Assembly (NCBI RefSeq): GCF_015356825.1 | Contig: NZ_JAACYW010000046.1 | Coordinates: 1 to 56,018 of the forward strand | Direction of reading: 5' to 3' | DNA from: Catenulispora rubra | Lineage (GTDB): Bacteria > Actinomycetota > Actinomycetes > Streptomycetales > Catenulisporaceae | Length of the DNA stretch: 56,018 nucleotides | In this document: one piece after another, positions 43,000 to 52,386 of the stretch | Layout: each line of letters starts with the position of its first letter | Position numbering within the stretch: position 1 is the first letter of the stretch | Position numbers and translations under genes: made by a program | The notes under the pieces: model-generated | What the model was told of the DNA's origin: nothing | Database searches by the model: none | The model's input: only the letters and a program-made list of their open reading frames with translations

Positions 43000-44721
43000 A
43001 TGCTCCTGACGATTACCGCGACGCCGCCGCCCGGCGCCGACTGGCCGGCCACTGACCTGGGCTTCCTGCTCCACAAGAACCCCGAGCGGGTTCAGGCCTT
43101 CGACGTGACCTACGGCAAGGCCCACGTGTTCTATCCGGCCGCCGGCCCGCAGGAGTGCACCGCCGCGTTGCTGCTAGAGGTGGATCCGATCGCGCTGGTC
43201 CGCGGCCGTGGGCGCAACAGCCCGGACTTCGCGCTGTCGCAGTACGTGAACGACCGGCCGTACGCGGCCTCGTCGCTGCTGGCGTCGGCTCTCGGCCACG
43301 TCTTCCGCTCGGCCCTGCGCGGCCGCTGCGACCAGCGTCCCGAACTCGCCGCCAGCGCCCTGCCGCTGCGCATCGAGGTGCCCGCACTCATCTGCCGCGA
43401 GCCGGAGCTGGCCGCCTTGCTGTTCGAACCGCTGGGCTGGACGGTCGAGGCCGAGCCGGTGGCGCTGGACCCGGCCTTCCCGGACTGGGGCGCCTCGCGC
43501 TACACGAAGCTGACGCTGACCGGCACCCTGCGGCTGTCCGACGCGCTGTCGCACCTGTTCGTGCTGCTGGCCGCGCTCGACGGCGCCAAGCACTACTGGG
43601 TCGCCAGCGACGAGGTCGACAAGCTGGTCCGCGTCGGCGAAGGCTGGCTCGGCACCCACCCCCTGCGCGCCATGATCGCGCGCCGCTACCTGGCCCGCCG
43701 GCAGCCGCTGGTGCGCGAGGCGCTGGCGCGGCTGGCCGAGGTGGACGACGTGGAGCCGGAGGCGCTGGACAACGCGGTCGGGTTCGAGGAGGACGCCGTC
43801 GAGCTGATCGGTGCTGCGAGCGCCGATTCGGCTACTGCGAACGCCCCCGCCACCGCCACCGCCACCGATCCGGCCGCCGAGACCGCTGCCGCCGCCAATC
43901 CGGCCGCCGAGACCGCCGAGACCGCCGAGACCGCTTCCGTGTCGCAAAAGACACCCCACCCACCCAGGGGGCTCACCAACCGACAAGAGGAAGGCGCGCC
44001 AGGCGATTACGCCCAAGAATCCGCCGCCGCCCCTGCCGAGGTCAACGAATCCGATCCGAAGTTGGGCCACCCGAGCGAACGCAAGCTGTCCCTGGCCACC
44101 GCGCGCCGCGCGGCCGTGGTCGAGGCGCTGCACGAGGTCGACGCCGCGCGCGTCCTGGACCTCGGCTGCGGTGAAGGCGCGCTGCTGCGTGACCTGCTCA
44201 AGGACAAGGCGTTCAGCGAGGTCGTCGGGATCGACGTGTCGGCGCGTGCGCTCCAGATGGCCGCGCGCAAGCTTCGCGTCGACCGGCTGCCGGACCGTGT
44301 CAGGGCACGGCTGACCCTGCGTCAGGGTGCGCTGACGTACACCGACGCGCGGCTCGCCGGCTACGACGCCGCAGTCCTGATGGAGGTCATCGAGCACGTC
44401 GACCCGTACCGCCTCCCCGCGCTGGAGCACGCCGTGTTCCGGGCCGCGCACCCTCGCGCGGTCGTGGTCACGACGCCGAACGTCGAGTTCAACGTGCGCT
44501 ACGAGACGCTGGAAGCCGGGCGCTTTCGGCACGCCGACCACCGGTTCGAGTGGACGCGTGCGGAGTTCCGCGACTGGGCCGAACGGGTTGCGGCGGCGCA
44601 TGGGTACGACGTGCGCTTCAAGCCCGTCGGCGAGATCGACCCCGAGCTCGGGCCGTCCACCCAGCTCGCGCTGTTCACCGTTGCCAAGAACGAGAAGAAG
44701 GAGGAACCGGCCGATGTCTGA
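43000..44721 (+). CDS. hen1: 3'-terminal RNA ribose 2'-O-methyltransferase
   Basis: The protein has 573 residues. The N-terminal domain (residues 1 to about 265) is the family-specific bacterial Hen1 domain. After an Ala/Thr/Glu/Pro-rich insertion (about 275-355, encoded by repeats), the methyltransferase follows: ARVLDLGCGEGALLRDLL, MEVIEHVDP with E462, E465 and H466, and RFRHADHRFEWTRAEF with H511/H514 for the metal site. Bacterial Hen1 methylates the ribose at the 3' end of cleaved RNA before Pnkp ligation, making the repaired site resistant to recutting. Its stop overlaps pnkp by 8 bp. The linker is longer than in the Clostridium protein. Confidence 0.95.
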   Translation: MLLTITATPPPGADWPATDLGFLLHKNPERVQAFDVTYGKAHVFYPAAGPQECTAALLLEVDPIALVRGRGRNSPDFALSQYVNDRPYAASSLLASALGHVFRSALRGRCDQRPELAASALPLRIEVPALICREPELAALLFEPLGWTVEAEPVALDPAFPDWGASRYTKLTLTGTLRLSDALSHLFVLLAALDGAKHYWVASDEVDKLVRVGEGWLGTHPLRAMIARRYLARRQPLVREALARLAEVDDVEPEALDNAVGFEEDAVELIGAASADSATANAPATATATDPAAETAAAANPAAETAETAETASVSQKTPHPPRGLTNRQEEGAPGDYAQESAAAPAEVNESDPKLGHPSERKLSLATARRAAVVEALHEVDAARVLDLGCGEGALLRDLLKDKAFSEVVGIDVSARALQMAARKLRVDRLPDRVRARLTLRQGALTYTDARLAGYDAAVLMEVIEHVDPYRLPALEHAVFRAAHPRAVVVTTPNVEFNVRYETLEAGRFRHADHRFEWTRAEFRDWAERVAAAHGYDVRFKPVGEIDPELGPSTQLALFTVAKNEKKEEPADV

Positions 44722-47284
44722 GCTGGCCGTTCCGGAACTGTCCCTGGTCGTCCTCATCGGCACCAGCGGCTCCGGCAAATCCACCTTCGCCCGCAAGCAC
44801 TTCCGCCGCACCGCGATCGTCTCCTCCGACGCCTGCCGCGGCATCGTCGCCGACGACGAGAACGACCAGTCCGCGACCCCCGAGGCCTTCGCGCTCCTGC
44901 ACCACATCGCCGGCGTCCGCCTGCGCCGCGGCCTGCTCACCGTCGTGGACGCGACCAACGTCCAGACCAAGGCGCGCGAGGCGCTGGTCAAGCTCGCCCG
45001 CGAGTACGACGTCCTGCCGGTGGCGATCGTCCTGGACATCCCCGAGCGCGTCTGCGTCGACCGCAACACCGAGCGCGCGGACCGCGCCGACCTGCCGGCG
45101 CGCGTCATCGCGCGCCAGCGCCGCGAGCTGCGCAACGGGCTGCGGAACCTGTCGCGTGAGGGCTTCCGCAAGGTCCACGTCCTCAAGAGCGTCGAGGAGG
45201 TCGACCAGGCCGTCATCACCTACGAGAAGGCCTACAACGACAAGCGCGACCTCACCGGCCCGTTCGACGTCATCGGCGACGTGCACGGCTGCCGCTCCGA
45301 GCTGGAGACGCTGCTCAGCACCCTCGGCTACGTACTCACACGAGACGACCGGGGGCGCCCCGTGGATGCCGTGCACCCGGAGGGTCGCACCGCGGTCTTC
45401 GTCGGCGACCTCGTCGACCGCGGCCCGGACACCCCTGGCGTGCTGCGTCTGGCGATGGGCATGATCGAGGCCGGACACGCGCTGTGCGTCAGCGGCAACC
45501 ACGAGAACAAGCTGGTCCGCGCGCTCGACGGCCGCAACGTGAAGGTCGCGCACGGCCTGGCCGAGTCGCTGGCGCAGCTCGAAGCCGAGGACGAGGACTT
45601 CCGCAAGCGCGTCCGCGGCTTCTGCGACGGCCTGATCAGTCACTACGTCCTGGACGGCGGCAACCTGGTCGTGGCGCACGCCGGCCTGAAGGAGGAGTTC
45701 CACGGCCGTGCCTCGGGCCGCGTCCGCTCCTTCGCGATGTACGGCGAGACCACCGGCGAGACCGACGAGTTCGGCCTGCCGGTGCGCTACCCGTGGGCCA
45801 ACGACTACCGCGGCAAGGCGATGGTCCTGTACGGCCACACCCCGGTGCTGAACCTGGAGTGGGTCAACAACACGCTGTGCCTGGACACCGGCGTGGTGTT
45901 CGGCGGCCGGCTCAGCGCCCTGCGCTACCCGGAACGCGAACCGGTGTCGGTACCGGCCGAGAAGGTCTGGTACGAACCGGTGCGGCCGCTGGAAGCCACG
46001 ACGTTCGCCTCCGCCGAGGGCGTGGTGCGCCGTGACCCCGGCGTGCTGGACCTGGAGGACATCCTCGGCCGCCGCACCGTCGAGGCCCGCCACCTGGGCC
46101 GCGTCACAGTGCAGGAGGAGAACGCCGCCGCGGCGCTGGAGGTGATGAGCCGGTTCGCGGTGGACCCGCGCTGGCTGGTCTACCTGCCGCCGACGATGGC
46201 GCCGTGCGGGACCTCGACGTTGCCGGGCTTCCTGGAGCACCCGGCGCAGGCGTTCGCCGCGTACCGGGACGAGGGCGTCAGGGAGCTGCTGTGCGAGGAG
46301 AAGCACATGGGCTCCCGGGCGGTGGTGGTGATCGCCCGCGACGTCGAGGCCGCACGCAACCGCTTCGGCGTCGAGGACGGCAGCACCGGCGCCGTCTACA
46401 CACGGACCGGCCGGCCGTTCTTCGACGAGCCTGCGAAGGTCGAGGCCGTGCTGGCGCGGGTGCGTGCGGCGGTCGACACCGCCGGCGTGTGGTCGGAGCT
46501 GGCCACGGACTGGCTGCTGCTGGACTGCGAGCTGCTGCCGTGGTCGGCGAAGGCGCTGGGCCTGCTGAGGGACCAGTACGCCGCGGTCGGCGCAGCGGCG
46601 CGCGCCTCGCTGACCGCCGCCACGTCCGTGCTCGGCGCCGCGGCGGCCCGCGGCCTGGACGTCGCCGACCTGGCCGCGCGCCAGGACCGGCGCCTCGCCG
46701 ACGCGCTCGCCTTCACCACCGCCTACGGCCGCTACTGCTGGCCGGTCGACGGCCTGGAGGGGCTGCGGCTGGCGCCGTTCCAGATCCTGGCCTCGCAGGG
46801 CGCGAACCACGCCGTGACCAAGGGCAACGACTGGCACATCGCGCTGGCCGACCAGCTGGTCGCCGCCGACCCGGAGTTCTTCACGCGCACCGAGCGCCGC
46901 ATCGTCGATCTCGACGACGAGGCCTCGGTCGCCGAGGCGACGGCGTGGTGGCAGGCCATGACCGCGTCCGGCGGGGAGGGCATGGTGGTCAAGCCGCGGC
47001 ACGGCTTCACGGCCGGCCCGCGCGGCCCGGTGCAGCCGGGCGTGAAGTGCCGCGGCCCGGAGTACCTGCGCATCATCTACGGCCCCGAGTACCTGGAGCC
47101 GGCGAACCTGGACCGGCTGCGCAACCGCGGCCTGGGCCGCAAGCGCTCGCTGGCGAGCCGCGAGTACGCGCTCGGGCTGGAGTCGGTGGAGCGGTTCGTG
47201 GGCGGGGAGCCGCTGTGGCGGGTGCACGAGGCGGTGTTCGCGGTGCTGGCGCTGGAGTCGGAGCCGGTGGACCCGCGGTTGTAG
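44714..47284 (+). CDS. pnkp: polynucleotide kinase-phosphatase-ligase
   Basis: The 856-residue protein has three modules. The kinase P-loop is GTSGSGKST (residues 16-24). The metallophosphoesterase has VIGDVHG (D189, H191), FVGDLVDRGPDT and SGNHENK. The ligase-type adenylyltransferase has EEKHMGSR with adenylated K530 and EGMVVKPRHG later. This is the bacterial Pnkp architecture characterised in Clostridium thermocellum, which heals both ends of cut RNA and seals with Hen1. The 856-residue length is normal for the family. The ATG at 44714 overlaps hen1. Confidence 0.96.
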   Translation: MSELAVPELSLVVLIGTSGSGKSTFARKHFRRTAIVSSDACRGIVADDENDQSATPEAFALLHHIAGVRLRRGLLTVVDATNVQTKAREALVKLAREYDVLPVAIVLDIPERVCVDRNTERADRADLPARVIARQRRELRNGLRNLSREGFRKVHVLKSVEEVDQAVITYEKAYNDKRDLTGPFDVIGDVHGCRSELETLLSTLGYVLTRDDRGRPVDAVHPEGRTAVFVGDLVDRGPDTPGVLRLAMGMIEAGHALCVSGNHENKLVRALDGRNVKVAHGLAESLAQLEAEDEDFRKRVRGFCDGLISHYVLDGGNLVVAHAGLKEEFHGRASGRVRSFAMYGETTGETDEFGLPVRYPWANDYRGKAMVLYGHTPVLNLEWVNNTLCLDTGVVFGGRLSALRYPEREPVSVPAEKVWYEPVRPLEATTFASAEGVVRRDPGVLDLEDILGRRTVEARHLGRVTVQEENAAAALEVMSRFAVDPRWLVYLPPTMAPCGTSTLPGFLEHPAQAFAAYRDEGVRELLCEEKHMGSRAVVVIARDVEAARNRFGVEDGSTGAVYTRTGRPFFDEPAKVEAVLARVRAAVDTAGVWSELATDWLLLDCELLPWSAKALGLLRDQYAAVGAAARASLTAATSVLGAAAARGLDVADLAARQDRRLADALAFTTAYGRYCWPVDGLEGLRLAPFQILASQGANHAVTKGNDWHIALADQLVAADPEFFTRTERRIVDLDDEASVAEATAWWQAMTASGGEGMVVKPRHGFTAGPRGPVQPGVKCRGPEYLRIIYGPEYLEPANLDRLRNRGLGRKRSLASREYALGLESVERFVGGEPLWRVHEAVFAVLALESEPVDPRL

Positions 47285-47413
47285 GCGGGCGGTTCGGCCT
47301 GGCACCAGCTCGGGCTCCGGTCACGGCGGCGGTTTGAGGCTGCCGCCGAGACCGGGATCCGGCTCGGGTGAAACGTGGGTGCGAGCGTGCGCCGGGGTGT
47401 GCGACGGTAAGGC

Positions 47414-48238
47414 ATGACCTGGCATGTGACAGCTGACATCGACGAGTTCGAGACCGCGGCCGGCGACTTCCTGCTCGCCGATCCTGTGCGGAACACCGTG
47501 ATGCTGACGGTGGTCGCATCGCTGAAGACCTCCGGAACTGACGCTTACGGTGACGCGCCACCGACCTTCGGCTGGTACGCCGACTCCGAGGTGCGTTCCG
47601 CCTTTCTCCGCACGCCGCCGATGCCGGCGATCATGACCGATGGCCCGGCCGACGCGGTGAGGGAGCTGGTCGAGGTGCTGGACGGTGCGCCCGGGCTCCA
47701 CAGTCCCACCACGACCGCGAGGGCTTTCGCGCAGGCCTGGCATGCCGCGAACGGCCACACGCCGAAGGCGGCATCGCATCGAAGGCTCTTCCGGCTGGCC
47801 GACCTGACTCCGCCGCAGCCTGCGCCGAAGGGCCGCGCCCGGCTGGTGACGAACGCCGACCGAGACCTGCTGGTCGCATGGTTCTCGGCCTTCGGCATCG
47901 ATGTCGGCGAGCCGATCGCGGACGCGGCGCGCGCCGTGGATCGGCGCCTGGAGAACGGCGAACTCCTGTTGTGGGAGCTGGACGGCGTCCCCGTCTCGAT
48001 GGCCGGCGCCACGAGGCCGATCGCGGGCGTGACGCGTGTGGGTCCCGTCTACACGCCTACCCCGCTGCGCGGACGCGGCTACGCGGCCGCGGTCACTGCC
48101 GAGATCAGTCGGCGCGCGCTGGATGCCGGCCTCGAAGTGATCCTCTTCACCGACCTGGCCAACCCCACCAGCAACGCGCTCTACCAGCGCCTCGGCTATC
48201 GGCCGATCGGCGACTGGACGGAGCTGGAGTTCGCTTAA
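47414..48238 (+). CDS. two-part GNAT N-acetyltransferase
   Basis: The 274-residue protein has an N-terminal GNAT-like region (MTWHVTADIDEFETAAGDFLLADPVRNTVMLTVV). The C-terminal GNAT domain carries YTPTPLRGRGYAAAVTAEISRRAL and NPTSNALYQRLGYRPIGDW. The C-terminal half has the complete acetyl-CoA site. It stands between Pnkp (130 bp downstream of its stop) and the Rnl5-type ligase. No substrate is deducible, but its position in the RNA-repair island suggests it might modify an RNA end or a repair protein. That is conjecture. Confidence 0.8.
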   Translation: MTWHVTADIDEFETAAGDFLLADPVRNTVMLTVVASLKTSGTDAYGDAPPTFGWYADSEVRSAFLRTPPMPAIMTDGPADAVRELVEVLDGAPGLHSPTTTARAFAQAWHAANGHTPKAASHRRLFRLADLTPPQPAPKGRARLVTNADRDLLVAWFSAFGIDVGEPIADAARAVDRRLENGELLLWELDGVPVSMAGATRPIAGVTRVGPVYTPTPLRGRGYAAAVTAEISRRALDAGLEVILFTDLANPTSNALYQRLGYRPIGDWTELEFA

Positions 48239-48331
48239 CCGAAAATATTCGCTATAGCCGGGAGCCTCTCTCGCTTTACCGTCGTCGTCGAGTCCATATC
48301 CGGACCCTGACCACCACGAGACGAGAAGCCC

Positions 48332-49441
48332 ATGTCCACCCTGCGTGTCACCGCCGAACCCCTGACGATCCACGTCCATCCCAACGCCGACGCGTTGGAG
48401 CTGGCGCAAGTCGGCCTCTACCGTGCCGTCGTGGCCAAGGGCGCGTTCCGGTCCGGTGATCACGCGATATACATCCCCGAGCAGTCCGTCCTGCCGACGG
48501 AGCTGATCGAGGAGCTGGGGTTGACCGGGCGGCTGGCCGGGTCCGGCAAGGACCGGGTCAAGGCCGTGCGGCTGCGCGGCGAGCTGTCGCAGGGCATCGT
48601 GTGCCGTCCCAAGGCGCTGGACGGCGTCGACCTCGCCGCGGCCCACGTCGCCGGGGAGGACTTCGCCGAGCTGCTGGGCGTCGTGAAGTGGATGCCGCCG
48701 GTGCCGGTCAGCATGTCCGGGGACGTCGTCTCCGCCGCCGACCTGCTGCCGTGGACCGACATCGAGAACATCGCGCGCTACCCCGGCATCTTCGAGCCCG
48801 GCGAGCCGGTGTCCGCGACCGAGAAGGTGCATGGGACCTGCTGCATGCTCACGTACCTGGCCGAGGCCGGCGGGGCCAGCGAGCACGGTAAGGCCGGCGA
48901 GTTCCTGGTGTCGTCCAAGGGCTTCGGGTCCAAGTACCTGGCCCTGGTCGAGAGCGACAAGAACCTGTACTGGCGCACAGTGCGTGCCCACAGGGTTCCC
49001 GAAGCCGCCGCGAAGATCGCCGAGGCCTACGGCGCGCGCCGCGTCGGCATCTACGGCGAGGTCTACGGCAAAGGCGTCCAGGACCTGGCCTACGGCGCCA
49101 ACGCGCAGGATACGCCGGGCTTCGCCGCGTTCGACGTCTGCGTCGACATCGACGGCGTCGTCCGCTGGCTGGGCGCCCCGGAGTGGTCGCAGGCGCTGAA
49201 GGACACCGGCCTGGAGATCCCCCAGGTGCCGACGCTTTATGAAGGCCCCTACGATGAGGCCCTGTTGCTGGCCCTGGCCTCCGGCAAGGAGACCGTCAGC
49301 GGCACGGGGGCGCACATCCGGGAGGGCATCGTCGTGCGTTCGCAGCGGGAGCACGCGAACGCCGTGGTGGGGAGTCGCACGATCGGCAAGATCGTGTCGG
49401 CGGAGTACGTGACGAGGAGCGGGGGAACCGAATATGAGTGA
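48332..49441 (+). CDS. Rnl5-type RNA ligase (DraRnl-like)
   Basis: The 369-residue protein has an N-terminal OB-like domain (STLRVTAEPLTIHVHPNADALELAQVG, AIYIPEQSVLP) and a C-terminal nucleotidyltransferase domain. Motif I is ATEKVHGTC with K165. Motif IV is EGIVVRS and motif V is KIVSAEY. The N-terminal domain in front of the ligase is typical of the Deinococcus radiodurans Rnl5 family, which joins RNA 3'-OH ends at nicks. Start ATG 48332 after GAGACGAGAAG. It overlaps the Rnl1-type ligase by 8 bp. Confidence 0.93.
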   Translation: MSTLRVTAEPLTIHVHPNADALELAQVGLYRAVVAKGAFRSGDHAIYIPEQSVLPTELIEELGLTGRLAGSGKDRVKAVRLRGELSQGIVCRPKALDGVDLAAAHVAGEDFAELLGVVKWMPPVPVSMSGDVVSAADLLPWTDIENIARYPGIFEPGEPVSATEKVHGTCCMLTYLAEAGGASEHGKAGEFLVSSKGFGSKYLALVESDKNLYWRTVRAHRVPEAAAKIAEAYGARRVGIYGEVYGKGVQDLAYGANAQDTPGFAAFDVCVDIDGVVRWLGAPEWSQALKDTGLEIPQVPTLYEGPYDEALLLALASGKETVSGTGAHIREGIVVRSQREHANAVVGSRTIGKIVSAEYVTRSGGTEYE

Positions 49442-50672
49442 GCAGGTAGTTGCGGGGGAGCGACCAGAGCGTCCCCTGCTGTCCGAGGTCATGGACCCGG
49501 AGGAACTCGCGCGCGAGATCGCCGCCGACAAGGTCACCCGCCGCACGCACCCGACGCTGCCGCTGTCGATCTACTCCTACAGCCGCGCCTGTCAGTACGA
49601 GCAGTACTGGACCCCCGTCACCACCCGCACCCGCGGCCTGGTCGTGGATGACACGACCGGCCGCGTGGCCGCCTGGTGCCTGCCGAAGTTCTTCAACCAC
49701 GGCCAGCACGGCAAGTTCGACTACGCGCCGACGTTGCCCGACGAGCCGTTCGAGGTCTACGACAAGGTCGACGGCTCGCTTGGCATCGTCTTCCACTACG
49801 ACGGTGGCTGGCACATGGCGTCGAAGGGCTCGTTCATCTCCGACCAGGCTGCCTGGGCCCAGCGCTACCTCGCAAAGAAGGACACGTCGGCGCTCGATCC
49901 GTCGGTGACGTACCTCGTGGAGATCGTCTACCCCGAGAACCGCATCGTCGTGAACTACGGCGACCGCCGCGACCTGGTGCTGCTGGCCGCGTTCCGGGCC
50001 GACGGCAGTGAGCTGGCGCTGCGCGAGGCCGCGCCGGCGTGGGACGGTATCGGCACCGTGGTGCGTACCTACGACTGGTCCGACACCTTCGGCGTGCTGG
50101 CCGCGTTCGCGGAGAAGAACCAGCACCTCGACGGGGCCGGCGCCACCGGTACCGACGCTGAGGGCTGGGTCATCCGGTTCGCCTCCGGAGTTCGTACGAA
50201 GACGAAGCTCACCGGCTACGTCTCGCTGCACTACCGGCTGACCAGCGTCGGGCCGCGGCATCTGTGGCGCGCGCTGGCCGTCGAGCTGTTCCCGGAAGCC
50301 ACCGACGTGCAGATCGCGCAGGCCATCGGGGTGCAGACCAACGAGGTCGTGGGGATGCGCCGGATCCCCGGCGGGCCGCTGGCGCCGCTGCTGGAGGACG
50401 TGCCCGACGAGTACGACGCCTGGGTGCGCGGCGTCTGCGACGAGCTGAAGGCGCGCGCCGCCGAGCTCACCGCGACGATCGAGGACGCGCACCGTTCGCT
50501 GGCGCACCTGGCCGGCGACCGGGGTGCGTACGCGCGGGCCGCGAAGGACTTCGACGGGTTCGTGCGCGCCGGGATGTTCCTGCTGGTGGACGGTCGGCCG
50601 ATCTCGATGCACGTGTGGCGCGCGGTGAAGCCGGAGGCGACCGACGCGTTCCGGGACGACGACGAGGGCTGA
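49434..50672 (+). CDS. T4 Rnl1-type RNA ligase
   Basis: The 412-residue protein has motif I VYDKVDGSLGIV with K111. It is preceded by TTRTRGLVVDDTTGRVAAWCLPKFFNHGQHGKFDY, the usual Rnl1 region before motif I. VEIVYPENRIVVNYG is motif III-like, EGWVIRF motif IV and KTKLTGYVSLHYRL motif V. T4 Rnl1 seals tRNA cut in the anticodon loop after PrrC attack. Length (T4 Rnl1 374 residues) is similar. It is co-transcribed with the Rnl5-type gene. The C-terminal domain is helical, as in tRNA-specific Rnl1. Confidence 0.92.
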   Translation: MSEQVVAGERPERPLLSEVMDPEELAREIAADKVTRRTHPTLPLSIYSYSRACQYEQYWTPVTTRTRGLVVDDTTGRVAAWCLPKFFNHGQHGKFDYAPTLPDEPFEVYDKVDGSLGIVFHYDGGWHMASKGSFISDQAAWAQRYLAKKDTSALDPSVTYLVEIVYPENRIVVNYGDRRDLVLLAAFRADGSELALREAAPAWDGIGTVVRTYDWSDTFGVLAAFAEKNQHLDGAGATGTDAEGWVIRFASGVRTKTKLTGYVSLHYRLTSVGPRHLWRALAVELFPEATDVQIAQAIGVQTNEVVGMRRIPGGPLAPLLEDVPDEYDAWVRGVCDELKARAAELTATIEDAHRSLAHLAGDRGAYARAAKDFDGFVRAGMFLLVDGRPISMHVWRAVKPEATDAFRDDDEG

Positions 50673-50773
50673 CGAGGCTGACGAGGCCTGACGAGGGCTC
50701 ACCGGGCCTTGCGACGCTTGACGGCGGCCGACGAGGGCCGCAGCGAAATGACCGAAGCGATGAATGAGGGCTG

Positions 50774-51766
50774 ATGGACGACGACTACTTCGACGACGCG
50801 CTCCCGGACGCCGGCCCGGATCCGGTGCCCACCGGCCCCGGCGTGCAGGCCGCCAAGCCGGTGGTGCACATCATGCGCGGGCTCCCGGCCTCGGGGAAGT
50901 CGACGCTGGCCCGACGGATGATGGCCGAGGCCGAGGGCCGGATGCGGCGCGTCAGCCTGGACGAGCTGCGCCGGATGATGGACGACAACGACGGCTCCAA
51001 GCGCCTGGGCCGCCGGCACGAGGAGACCGTGCTGGCGGTGCAGGACGCCGTGGTGCTGGCCGCGGTCGAGGGCGGGTTCGACGTCGTGGTCGACAACACG
51101 CACCTGGTCTCGCGGATCCCGAAGCGGCTGAAGACCCTGCTCGGCGGCCGGGCGGTGTTCGAGGTGCACGACCTGACCGACGTGGACGTCGAGGAGTGCG
51201 TCCGGCGCGACGCGCAGCGTCCGAACCCGGTGGGGGAGGAGCACATCCGGGCCATGGCGCTGCGGCTGGCCTCCACCAAGTCCTCGGGCTGGAAGCTGAC
51301 GGCGGCGGACCTGAACGCCGTCGTGCCGGTGCAGACCTACGTCGCGGACCCGGCGCTGCCGGCGGCGGTGCTGTGCGACATCGACGGCACCCTGGCTGAC
51401 AACACGAACCGCGGCCCGTACGACTGGGCGAAGGTGGAGAGCGACGAGCTGATCGTCGCGACCGCCGACGCGCTGGTCGCGTTCGCCGCGCGCGGGGACC
51501 GCATCGTCTTGATGTCGGGGCGCGGCGGGGACGTACGCGAGGGCACGGAGCGCTGGCTCGCGGCGCACGACGTCAAGTACGACGAGCTGTGGATGCGCAA
51601 GGCCGGCGACACGCGGGCGGACGACATCGTGAAGGGCGAGCTGTTCGACGCGCACGTGCGGGACCGGTTCGCGGTCCGGGTGGTGCTGGACGACCGCTCG
51701 CGGGTCGTGGCGCTGTGGCGGCGGATGGGGTTGACGTGCTGGCAGGTCGACTACGGGGACTTCTGA
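50774..51766 (+). CDS. T4 Pnkp-like polynucleotide kinase/3'-phosphatase
   Basis: The 330-residue protein combines an N-terminal kinase (GLPASGKST, residues 36-44) with a C-terminal HAD phosphatase. The phosphatase has LCDIDGTLADNTNRGPYDW (D202, D204) and ends in LDDRSRVVALWRRMGLTCWQVDYGDF. The ending and the GPYDW segment are near identical in style to bacteriophage T4 Pnkp. It would convert 2',3'-cyclic-P/5'-OH ends to 3'-OH/5'-P for the Rnl1-type ligase 100 bp upstream. It is distinct from the three-domain Pnkp in the same island. Confidence 0.93.
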   Translation: MDDDYFDDALPDAGPDPVPTGPGVQAAKPVVHIMRGLPASGKSTLARRMMAEAEGRMRRVSLDELRRMMDDNDGSKRLGRRHEETVLAVQDAVVLAAVEGGFDVVVDNTHLVSRIPKRLKTLLGGRAVFEVHDLTDVDVEECVRRDAQRPNPVGEEHIRAMALRLASTKSSGWKLTAADLNAVVPVQTYVADPALPAAVLCDIDGTLADNTNRGPYDWAKVESDELIVATADALVAFAARGDRIVLMSGRGGDVREGTERWLAAHDVKYDELWMRKAGDTRADDIVKGELFDAHVRDRFAVRVVLDDRSRVVALWRRMGLTCWQVDYGDF

Positions 51767-51823
51767 GGGGGACTTTTGAGATAGCGGGACTTCGGTCTCG
51801 GCCTCGAAGCCGCCGCGCTGGAC

Positions 51824-51845
51824 GGCCCCGACGGATGTCGGGGCC
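51824..51845. terminator. 9-bp hairpin after the T4 Pnkp-like gene
   Basis: GGCCCCGAC (51824-51832), loop GGAT, and GTCGGGGCC (51837-51845) form a perfect 9-bp hairpin. It lies 57 bp after the gene stop, without a T tract, and 20 bp before the next start. It is a plausible terminator or leader hairpin. Confidence 0.5.
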
Positions 51846-51864
51846 GATCGCTAGCGTCTGCCGC

Positions 51865-52332
51865 ATGGGAATCCTGTGCGACTACTTCGCCGCCGCCGAC
51901 GACGCAACGGCCGCCGCCGCGCTCGACGTCGTCGGTCGGCCCGGCGGTCCCGGCGGGCGGCTGTCCGAGCACGGGTTCCAGGTCGTGTCGACCAAGGACT
52001 TCAGTCCGTTCGCCGATGTCGCGACGGTCGAGGTGGCGCTGACCGGGGAGATCTGGGAGGACGTCTGGGACCGCCGGCCCCGGCCGGTCGCGATGCGCGA
52101 CGAGGGGGAGCGGCTGGTGGTGCCGATCGCGGAGGCGGCGTGTGCGGCGCTGGTCGCGGCCACCGGGCCCGCGCTCAAGGCGGCCGCGGTCGCGCTGGTG
52201 CGGAGCGTGGCACTGCCGGGGCGGGCGCTGGCCGACACCGCGCCGATCGTCAGCCTGCTGACCGAGCTCCGTGCGCTGGCGCGGGGGGCGAGCGAGCGTG
52301 GCGAGCGGGTGTATTGCTGGCTTTGCGTGTGA
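51865..52332 (+). CDS. hypothetical protein
   Basis: The 155-residue protein begins MGILCDYFAAADDATAAAALDVVG and continues to VSTKDFSPFADVATVEVALTGEIWEDVWDRRPRPVAM. I have seen similar actinobacterial hypothetical proteins but know no function. It ends with CWLCV, with cysteines at the very end. It follows the RNA-repair island in the same direction, after a hairpin, so it may be an independent transcript. Confidence 0.6.
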   Translation: MGILCDYFAAADDATAAAALDVVGRPGGPGGRLSEHGFQVVSTKDFSPFADVATVEVALTGEIWEDVWDRRPRPVAMRDEGERLVVPIAEAACAALVAATGPALKAAAVALVRSVALPGRALADTAPIVSLLTELRALARGASERGERVYCWLCV

Positions 52333-52386
52333 ACGGGGGCGAAATTCATTGCACGACCGGTTCGCACCCTGCCACTGTGACCGTTT

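Noticed and set aside
44675..47305. An 876-residue minus-strand frame opposite pnkp
   Set aside because: It is the complement shadow of a gene with complete Pnkp motifs, with no domain of its own.
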